DNA from: Protea cynaroides
Taxonomy: Eukaryota > Streptophyta > Magnoliopsida > Proteales > Proteaceae
Length of the DNA: 64,000 nucleotides
Assembly: GCA_028583415.1 (NCBI GenBank)
Contig: CM053267.1
Location: forward strand, 1,488,001 to 1,552,000
Direction of reading: 5' to 3'
The translations under genes were made by a program, and so were the position numbers. This document shows positions 55,718-64,000 of this stretch, in pieces. Under the pieces are notes generated by a model. That model made no database searches. It worked only from the letters and a program-made list of their open reading frames with translations, and was not told the origin of the DNA. Each line of letters starts with the position of its first letter. Position 1 is the first letter of the stretch.

Positions 55718-55780
55718 TATGCTGAGGACTATGATAGAAACCGCGAGGCACCGCCTCCCCCATCACCTCCAGCTTCCTGA
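55718..55780 (+). pseudogene. aORF remnant of element G
   Basis: 21 codons, YAEDYDRNREAPPPPSPPAS and stop, identical in pattern to the C-terminus of the intact aORF (YAEDYDRDREAPPPPSPPAS). Truncated at its 5' side. Confidence 0.88.
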
Positions 55781-56050
55781 TGTATTTTTCTTATATTTTT
55801 CTTTTGTACTACAGAGTAACTATCTGGATTGTGGACTGTACTCCGCTTTAGACATGTGTATATACGTTTATTTTTCATTCGAGTGTATATGAATTTTGTT
55901 TCTCATTTAATAGATGCATTATTCTATTTCAATTTTTGTCTCAATCAACACAGATGCTTATAATGTGTTATTATTATAACTTTTAAATTTTATCCTATCT
56001 CAGTTCACAACTTTTGTAGTAATATACTGGTTTAAAAGACAGGGCCTAAG

Positions 56051-56063
56051 AGCTCTGATACCA
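56051..56063 (-). other. Primer-binding site of element G (tRNA-iMet)
   Basis: Reverse complement TGGTATCAGAGCT, three bases from the LTR. Confidence 0.9.
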
Positions 56064-56066
56064 AGT

Positions 56067-58388
56067 TGTGACACCTCAATTCCATACTATTCAGATCGGT
56101 GTGATGAACCGCTAATAAACCAACGGTTTAATCTAGGATCTCAAATAGGCTGTGTCCCTTAGCTTAAACCACACACACCCACAACCATAATTAGAATAAA
56201 TACACAATAGCGGAAGTCTTAATATTAAACGAACTGAGAAACTAACTGTGATAATCATAAATAAAATATTCAATTATGTTGTATCAATCGAGACATAAAT
56301 AAATAAAATATCAAATTATATTTCCTTAATAGTTCAAATAAAAATCTAATGAAAAACGCATGAGTTGCACTCGCATGAGGAGTCATGCGTCTCCACTATA
56401 TCTTCAGCCTCCATTGCAGCCACGTGCCCGTACACAGAAGCATTCATATAATCTTCCGCAGTGGTACCTGCATCATAAACTAAAAATATCCGAATTCAAA
56501 AAGGGTGAGCACACATCACGGCTCAATGAGCAAACAAAACAATGCAACAAACATATGCATGTATTCAATTCATATCTGTGGTCTGGTATATAAGTTTGCA
56601 ATGTGCTATAGAAAGGTTCGGTGGCCGCCTCACCTCTATACACGAGTGTGTGAAGCAGCCTAATGAATATCGTTATTTCCGTCCCACATGCACCCACCAT
56701 GGAATAGAGATAGAGCTAAAGTGCTTAGGACCGCACCGCATCACACTTCCCCTGATACTCTACCCATACCAATACGTAAGCCCCTGTTGGTGAGGGCTTG
56801 CTAACTGGATCGCAACTAATGAAACCTAATGTCAAACAGTGTATCCAAGGGCTCACCCCAGCATCCCTCAATACGTCCATAGAGATAGAGCTAAGGCTCC
56901 GTGGTAGAGTCGAAGACTACACGGTCAGAGACCACCTCCCCTGATGCCCTACCACGTAATAGTTCTGCTAAGGTAATGGCGATACGACGATGTCAATGGA
57001 TAAAACTTGAGTAGAGATAGAGCTAGAGTCTGGTGACCAGGACACACCACAATATCATGTCCTCCCCCTGATGCTCCACTCGCATCAAGCACACTAACCA
57101 CACACATACATTCACATGCCTATTCCTAGCATCATCATCATCATCATGTTATAAATAAATAGAATTAAATATGCATGAACATTAATAGTAGGAATATTGG
57201 ATGACATGTTGAATGCACATTACAAGCATACACGCATAAAATCAGTCATGGCATTGGACTCAAGAAATAAAAATAGTTTATTATTAGCCAATTAGTTTAG
57301 GTCTTGTTTCCTTACCTTTGCTTGAGTGTAAATCCTCTTTCAAGCTCTAAGAATCACCTTTATATCAATAGGGAAACCTAACAAGTCGATAGATTTTTAT
57401 TAAAATTCATTCTGACAGTTTTAAGCTTGCCGTAAAGCTAGGGTCGCAGGATGGGTCACAGGTAAGGTCGCAGGTTTGTGCGACCCCAGGGTATAGGTTC
57501 GATGCTAGGGTTCGTTGTCCCATCGACCCTAGGTGCGACCGTAGCTTCCTTGGACTTCCCGAAAGCTAGGGGTCGATCCTGTGGTTTGGTAGGGTCGATT
57601 CCCAATCGACCCTATGTGCGATCGGACGTAGTTTGAGTCAACCTTTTCATTTTACAATCTAATCTTTCAAGTTTGGGTCCTTTGGCTTACTTCCACAGTC
57701 CATTCTATGCTTGTTCTATGGCTTAAAACTCTAGGTTACTTCCTTACTTTGTCTACCATGATTCCCTCCATGGATTTCATTGAAATCTTCCCATTGATGG
57801 ATGATTTGGGTTTCTCCTAGATTATACCATCTTCTTGAACTATTCTAAGGTCTTAAATAATTCATGGAAAGCATATCCATACCTTAGGTTTGTTGAGATT
57901 CAGAGGCTTCTCTGAATTTCTTCCTTTTAGTCTTCTTCTCCAATTCTTCTTCTGTTCTCCTTCTCTTCTCTTTCAATTAGGGTTTCAAAAGGAGTGAAAG
58001 AGGCTAAGGGACATCCTATTTATAGAGGAAAACCTCCCAAAATAAGTCCCATTAAGATTAGGAAAGAATCCCCTTGAAATTAGGAAAGTTTTCTATTTAT
58101 GATTTTTATCGATGATCCTAGGGTCGATGCTAGGGTTGGAGATCCCGTCGACCCTAGGGTCTCAGTTGTCCTACCCTAGGACTAAAAGTCATGGGTCTGA
58201 CTTCCTGATGAGGTGGGATCGACCCTACCTGTTTAGGTATGTGACCCTACCCCCTATTTTACTGTTTTTGGGTCTGTTTCATACCTGGTCTTGCTATTTC
58301 ATTAACGAACTTGGTCCATTTGGCTCGACCATGATAGGTAGACCTGGTACAAGGTGGTAAGACCGGTTAGTTCGATACGAGTCTTACA
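56067..58388 (-). repeat. LTR of element G (2322 bp)
   Basis: TGTGACACCTC to GAGTCTTACA. TATAAATA (minus) at 58017-58024; leader donor AAG|GTATGG near 57892. GGGTCG-type clusters at 57440-57625 and 58115-58250. No AAGGTTAACGTTTAT words. It resembles LTR-C most (GTGGTCTCGGACCGTGTAG-type phrases, ATATTCATTGGG). Confidence 0.92.
56346..56480 (-). other. Conserved LTR reading frame, copy in LTR-G
   Basis: 45 codons with stop, open, SCECNSCVFH end. See 54814-54948. Confidence 0.5.
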
Positions 58389-59689
58389 AATTGTGCTTGA
58401 AAAAGGCTAATTTTTATGAAATCTCGATCATGAATGCTCTATTGCATGCATATTAATGTTAGGATGCCTATGTCTAGCATTTTTTATGAATGATAATTTG
58501 TCTAAACTATTCAATGATGATGTTCTGAATGCTATATGATGATGTTTGATGGTTTTGACATGTTTCATAAAGTGATTTTCTAATTTGAAATTTCTAGATT
58601 TAGGATCCAAACATAGGACGTACATCACATGTAGTTTTTATTAGATTTTGAAGCCCAAATATTTATGAGAGTCTCTCTGATATATTAGAAGACAACCCTA
58701 GAAATTTTGTTCCATTTGAAACTGAAAAAGTATATCAAAAAATTCTTTCTTTGACATTGCTATTTTATTCAAATATAACGCAATCCCCTATCAGAAAGTC
58801 TCTAGACAAGGGTCTTATGGTCATAATCAGGAAATAAACTTCATATAAACTTTTTAGATAAGAAAGTTTTCTCAAAAATAGTACTGGTTTCATATTTTTT
58901 AATTTTTTATTAAATTGATATTGATTTCTAAGTGCATAGTGCTCTGATTTTGAATATGTCTGGATGTACTGATTTGCATGATTAAAAAGGATCATTTTTC
59001 ACAAAGAAAATATACTGTTTTCACTTGTTTTTCTTGACAAATTTTAGATTAGACATTTATCTACATGGACATATGTCTGGATTTAATTTTCATTAAGTAT
59101 AGGATTTTATTAGGAATTTATGGTGCAACTGGTCAAAAATCTAGAACAGACTTGATCAATGCACATATCCGGTCTTGGGGCTTTGACCTATTTTTGCTCT
59201 TTGTTGGGATTTGACTTCTTCATATGAAATCTAACATGTTGAGTCAACTTTTTGTGAAAAATAATTGAGCTTGATTTGAGTTACAAAAGACCTACGTATG
59301 GTCATTCTTCTGTAATGTGATAGAATCTGAAAGTAATTCATATTTTGTCAATTATATGAAACCTTGTGTCACAATTTTGACAATTTTGAGTCATTAATCT
59401 TTCCAAATGTCTTCATAAAAATTATAATTTTTTCAAAGAACATTGAACATAGGTTTTGATAATTTTACACTTTTTAAAAAAAAAAGTTTCATTGATGTCT
59501 CATTCATTGTAACTGCAATTGATTGCTTGAATGAATTCTATTATATTTGGATTAATGGCTATATTTGGAGCATTCATATGCTTCGATTGGATTGTGCACA
59601 TAACATATTTGTCATATTCCATCTGTTGTTATATTTGGTAGAATAAATAGATTTTTACCATATTTAGCAAAATCTTAATAGTTACAATT
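58389..59689. other. Gene-free AT-rich region
   Basis: About 1.3 kb with no element homology I can recognise and only short chance frames. It may be an old unrecognised repeat. Nothing supportable seen. Confidence 0.5.
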
Positions 59690-60075
59690 TTTAAGTCTTA
59701 CTACGCTTAGAAAATAGCATATAAGATCTTACCTTTTTGAAAAATTCATGCCATATTTGCATTCTATGATTGGTACTTACAATATTGATATAGATGCGTA
59801 CATCAATTTCTTACCATTTTTAAGTCTTTTCATGCTTAGAAAATAACATATAAGTTCTTACCTTTTTGGATGATTCATGCCATATTTTGCATTTTATGTT
59901 TGGTACATGCAATATTGATATATAGATGCATATATTAATTTCTTACTATATTAGGTTTTACCATACTTAGATTAGCATATTAGATCTTGCCATATAGGTT
60001 CTTACTTTATTTGAAATACATGCCATGTTAGGGAGATTTTCATAATCTTACTATATGTTGTGATAGTTACCATAA
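59690..60075. repeat. Tandem repeat, period about 130 bp, about 3 copies
   Basis: The words GCTTAGAAAATAGCATATAA, TCATGCCATATTTGC and CAATATTGATATAGATGC recur; anchor GCTTAGAAAATA lies at 59705 and 59834, with a degraded third copy at about 59965. Confidence 0.75.
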
Positions 60076-60335
60076 ATAACATACATGCCATGCTTAGATA
60101 GAATATTCCATTTATGACAATAACTTAATTTATGCTGCACCCTAGTCGAACTGCCATATTTGTACACCTAGCAAACATATTAGCTGTGGGGACGTGCATA
60201 TAGGCACCCACATTCTCGGGAAGGGTATAATGGGAAATAATAAAAATCTTAACAAAGAAAGAGAATGCTTTGCCAAACCTTCCAAAATTAGAGCTTAGGA
60301 TGAAAGGGTAGCTCAGGATGATTTTCACCCCTCAT
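60076..60335. other. Gene-free spacer
   Basis: AT-rich, no recognised feature; a 67-codon frame on the minus strand (60125-60328) has no recognisable domain. Confidence 0.4.
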
Positions 60336-60460
60336 TAAACCCTAAACCTAGAATAAGTTTTCAATCCTAATCTTAGAATAGGTCCTCAATCCTAAACCTA
60401 GAATACGTTCATAATCCTTAACCTAGAATAGGTTCTCAATCTTTATCCTAGAATAGGTTA
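60336..60460. repeat. 25-bp tandem repeat, about 4.5 copies
   Basis: Unit TAGAATAGGTTCTCAATCCT plus AAACC-type ending, repeated with period 25. Confidence 0.85.
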
Positions 60461-60468
60461 TTTCATCA

Positions 60469-61020
60469 GCCCGAACTATGCGGATTCTGATTCCTAGGTC
60501 AAACCCTAGGATACGTGGGTCATTTGGGAGAATCCTAAATTCGGATCTACACCTCAGTCCACTCGGACTATCCATAGATCCACTAGGATATCCATCCCCA
60601 TTTTTACCCAGAGTTTGAACTACATGGATTCTGATTCCTATGGCAAACCTTAGGATACGTAGGCTATTTGGGACAAACCTTAATTCGGATTCGAACCTTA
60701 GTTCACTCGGACTATCCATAGATCTACTAGGATATTCACCCACAGAGCCCGAACTATGCGGATTCTGATTCCTATGACAAACCCTAGGATACGTAGGCCA
60801 TTTGGAAGAAACCCAAATTTGGATCCAAACCTTAGTCCACTCGGACTGTCCATAGATCCACTAGGATATTCATCCACAGAGCCCAAACTACGTGAATTCT
60901 GATTCCTAGGTCAAACCCTAGGATACATAGGTTATTTAGGACAAAGCCAAATTTGGATCTACACCTTAGTCCATTCTGACTATCCATATATCCACTAGAA
61001 TATCCATCCGCATTTTGACA
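60469..61020. repeat. 134-144 bp tandem repeat, four copies
   Basis: Each unit runs GCCCGAACTATGCGGATTCT .. CAAACCCTAGGATACGTAGG .. CACTCGGACTATCCATAGAT .. CCACTAGGATATCCATCC. Anchor GAACTA (AAACTA in the last) at 60473, 60617, 60751 and 60885. Minus-strand frames with repeated MDSPSGL are shadows of the array. Confidence 0.9.
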
Positions 61021-61116
61021 CAAATAGGGTTATCCACATTTCAACCCAAATAGGGTTATCCACATTCCAACCCAAATAGGATTATCCACATTCAGACCCA
61101 GAAAGGGTTATCCATT
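61021..61116. repeat. 26-bp tandem repeat, about 3.7 copies
   Basis: Unit CAAATAGGGTTATCCACATT plus YCAACC, directly abutting the previous array. Confidence 0.9.
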
Positions 61117-61629
61117 CTTAAATCCACTAAGACTATCTATCCGTTCGCATGGACTATCCAGATACTATCCCATAGGGTTTTCTCATCATTTCAAGCATAA
61201 ACTTCAACTTGAACAATGAACTTAATCATGCACAATCATAAATTACAATCATAAACTTTAATCACACCTGAAATATGATGGTGAAACTGATTTTCAAAAT
61301 AATTCCGTAATACGTAGGGAATCTGATGGATACAGATTCGGTTTAATGATATCGAACCACTTAGTTTGGTTCAGTTTAATCGATAGAGTCTAGCATAGGA
61401 AAGGTATAGGAGACCGATTTCGATCGGGGGTTTGGGTGCCTAACCCCTTTCCATAACCGTAACCTGACACTTTCCCAATCTCTGATGAGCCAGAAATCTA
61501 ATCTAAGGGTCATGAATCAATCGAAGTCTTACCTTGGGGTGAGATTTCACATTTCTAAGGTCCTAGACCTTAATCTAGGTGGCGACTTCTACAGATTTCA
61601 ATCTTTTGTCTTCACAAAACCATACATAA
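61117..61629. other. Spacer with possible Tat/Ogre-type LTR end
   Basis: Contains GGGTGCCTAACCCCTTTCC and, at 61578-61589, GGTGGCGACTTC. From memory these phrases resemble LTR-end and tRNA-Arg primer-site sequences of Tat/Ogre-lineage elements (TGGCGACTCC). No gene. If right, the arrays to the left may be inside that LTR. Weak evidence. Confidence 0.25.
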
Positions 61630-64000
61630 GTGATATCTCCAAAAATACTTTGTCACTTATGGCGAACTCGAGGTCTTAACATCTCGTTTGCTACTTGATA
61701 GGTTTCTTCAATAGACTCAGGTCTTATAATTCCTTATTCTCTTACTTCATTCCAAAATAAAGGAATTTGACATTTCTACCGTACCATGCTTCATAGGTGA
61801 CATCTACATAGTAGTTTGGTACCAAATTCAATCCACATATAGCTTAGTTAGCCGCTACAAAGCATACCGAGGTCGTATAGCAATGGAATGAGCTATCTTT
61901 CTAAGGCGATCAACAATCACCCAAACTATGTCAATCGATCTGGGGGTCAGTGGAAAATCGGTGACATAGTTCATTGTAATGCAGTTTCACTTCCATACTG
62001 GCTCTGATAGTGGTTGTAGTAAGCCATGTTAGTTTTTTTCTTTCAGCCTTTACTTACTGATAATTCAGACACTGGAACATGCACTAAGCCACATCTATTA
62101 TCATTCCTCTTTACCAGTACAATCTCTTCAGATCATGATACATATTGGTACTCCATGATGTACTGAATATAGAGTACAATGGGCTCTTATCATTATCCTC
62201 TTCATGATATTAGAGTCTTTACCTTCAGGTATTCAGAATCTACCTCTGTATCTGAGTACCGTATCCACATCCAAAGTAAGTCAGGATTAGGTTTTTCTTT
62301 CTCTAAATCTTCTTGCACCTTTCTTATATACAGATCTAACAAATTACTACTTTTACTTCATCCATCAATTCAGAGATGACCTTTAATGCCACAAGCGCAG
62401 TCGAGGAACTATTTCTCCATAAGTTTATCCATAAATTCTCACTCAACTAGATCATCACAAGTTTTTATTAGATGTTACTCTTCTTCCAATCTGAATTTGT
62501 TGTTGTGAAACATAAGACAACATTTATACTAGGTCCTTCCTCAGACTTCATAATTTCCTTTTTGCTTAAGGCCTCAGCTACTACATTAGCCTTGCTCGAG
62601 TGACACTGAATATCATGGTCTTAATCCTTCAGTAGTTCCCACCATCTCCTTAGCTTCCTGTTCAACTCTTTCTGGGTGAAGAGATAAGTAAGACTCTTGT
62701 AATTCGATTTAATCTGAAATTCTTCTCTCTATAGATAATGTCTCCAAGTCTTGATTGCATGAATCACATTTGCTAACTCCAAATCATGAGTTGGGTGATT
62801 CTTTTCATGCCCTTTCAGTTATCTTGAAACATATGCAATCACTTGTTTACCTTACATTAACCCGCATCCTAGACCCAATCCAGAACCATCGGTGTATAGG
62901 GTAAAAGGTTTCCCTGGTGCCAAAATGGTCAAAATGGGAGCTGATATCAATCTAGCCTTCAATGTTTGAAAATCCTCCTCACATTTGTTGGTCCAAACAA
63001 ACTTTTCTCCTTTCTTAGTCAAACTAGTAAAAGGTACAGCGATTCTAGAGTAATCTTCCATAAATTGTCGATAATAACCTGCTAAACCCAAGAAACTTCT
63101 GATCTTTACAATATCCTTTAAGTATTTCTCACCATATGATTACTTATATCATAATAGGATCCACTTTAATCCCTTTTTATGATGCTACGTGATTTAAGAA
63201 TATCATTTTATTTAATCAGGTCTCCTATTTCATGGGCTTGGCATAAAGCTTCTCCCTTCTCAACTGTTGTGAAGTTGATCAAAAATTCGTTATAGGACTT
63301 TCCTCATCTTTGGAATAAACCAATATATAGTCTATGAAACTATGACCAACGTGTCTAACATATCATGAAACACCCGGTTCATAAGCTCCATAAAATATTC
63401 TGGAGCACTAGTTTATCCCAATGATATACCTAGGAACTCATAATGCTCATTCCTGGTTTTAAAAAAACTATCTCTAGAATAACACTGTTCAAATTCTTCA
63501 TCTGATGATATCTTGACTGAAGATCAATATTAGAAAATACCTTTGCTCCTTGCAACTGTTTAAACAAGTGATCCATCTGAGGTAGTAGATATCGATTCTT
63601 GATCGTGAGCTTGTTTAGTTCCTGATAGTCTACACATAATCTGACACTAGCATCCTTCTTCTTTACAAATTACATTGGAGTTCCCCGTGATGCAATACTT
63701 AGCCGATTAGAACCCTTGTCAATAACTCCCATAGTTGAGTCTCAATCCCTTCAACTCTATAGGAGCTACTCTATAGGTGCCTTTGACACAGGTATTGTCC
63801 TTGGTAACAAGTGGATGACGAACTCGGTCGCACGATCAGATGGTAACCCAGGTAAGTCTCCTGGAAACACATCAGGAAATTTACGCATCAAATCAATATC
63901 TACCATCTGTGGTGCTTCTTTGATAACGTATACCACAGATAACATATATCCAACTCCTTTCTCTTTAAAGCATTTCTTCGCCTTTAGCATAAAGAGAATC
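61630..64000 (-). pseudogene. Element H: highly decayed Ty3/gypsy pol
   Basis: Minus-strand pol in reverse order: integrase C-terminal part (near 61635-61680, GDKVFLEISL-like), integrase core and finger scraps (61750-62130), RNase H (62570-62900), an open piece at 62852-63091 (GLAGYYRQFMEDYSRIAVPF, TKKGEKFVW, FTLYTDGSGLGLG), RT remnants (63100-63700) and the protease/RT linker (63766-63990: PDVFPGDLPGLPSDRATEFV). Many stops and indels in every domain, far more than in A-G. It continues past the right edge. Its left boundary near 61630 is ragged, with no LTR. Same broad clade as the others but clearly the oldest copy. Confidence 0.85.

Larger units (their letters stand above)
55718..58388 (-). 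mobile_element. Element G: truncated Tekay-like copy (5' LTR and aORF tip)
   Basis: Minus strand. Only the 5' LTR, PBS, aORF 3' region and the last 21 codons of the aORF remain; the rest is missing left of 55718, where unrelated sequence begins. No matching LTR or TSD is visible on the left, so this is a deletion or recombination product rather than a solo LTR. Confidence 0.88.

Noticed and set aside
59443..59646. 67-codon plus-strand frame in the gene-free region
   Set aside because: AT-rich chance frame with no domain, promoter or conservation evidence.
60423..61023. Three minus-strand frames with repeated MDSPSGLRF-type peptides
   Set aside because: They are translations of the 134-144 bp tandem array whose period is near a multiple of three in part; no start or codon pattern supports a gene.
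1..64000. tRNA, rRNA or host protein genes
   Set aside because: I scanned for tRNA-like boxes, rRNA motifs and non-element coding frames and found none that could be supported.

Overview
The window is plant nuclear DNA made almost wholly of nested Ty3/gypsy LTR retrotransposons. Evidence for a plant: primer-binding sites match initiator methionine tRNA (TGGTATCAGAGC), LTRs are about 2.2-2.3 kb, Pol ends in a chromodomain, and an accessory ORF resembles the 'putative plant transposon protein' family. The pol order (protease, RT, RNase H, integrase, chromodomain) and motifs fit a chromovirus, most like the Tekay/Del clade. I cannot name the species. No intact host gene was found.

Layout. Oldest visible large copy: element C (+), in window 10555-55229, with its 5' end off the left edge. 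B (-), 3712-10554, sits in C's accessory ORF. A (-), 1-3711, sits in B's RT and runs off the left edge. D (+), 15291-39042, TSD TCTGG, sits in C's RNase H. E (-), 19019-30969, TSD CCCCA, sits in D's accessory ORF. F (-), 39622-51599, TSD GTAGG, is a divergent subfamily in C's pol between RNase H and integrase. Right of C: a short flank with a TA microsatellite, a truncated copy G (55718-58388, 5' LTR plus a scrap of accessory ORF), about 3.2 kb of gene-free AT-rich DNA with four tandem-repeat arrays, and a heavily decayed gypsy pol, H (61630-64000).

Common design, inferred by comparing copies. The LTR carries a TATA box about 350-370 bp from its 5' end, so R-U5 is very long (about 1.9 kb). 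After the PBS comes an accessory ORF (aORF) on the opposite strand, then a divergent region of 0.8-1.0 kb, then gag and pol in sense. Three conserved candidate introns appear: a leader intron of about 4.25-4.3 kb from R-U5 to about 24 nt before the gag ATG, which puts PBS and aORF inside an intron; a 69-82 nt intron at the gag/pol border holding the Gag stop codon; and a 398-442 bp intron in the aORF 5' UTR on the other strand. Short operator-like words cluster upstream of both inferred promoters and again inside the LTR; the word is GGGTCGA-like in most copies and ACCGGTCG-like in F, at the same three places. Each LTR also holds a 44-codon frame with a CECxxC motif near its 3' end that shows no frameshift in ten copies.

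All gag-pol copies are pseudogenes. The only intact long gene is the aORF of B (6617-7975). The exon models and any function of the aORF or LTR frame are inference from sequence; no expression data were available.
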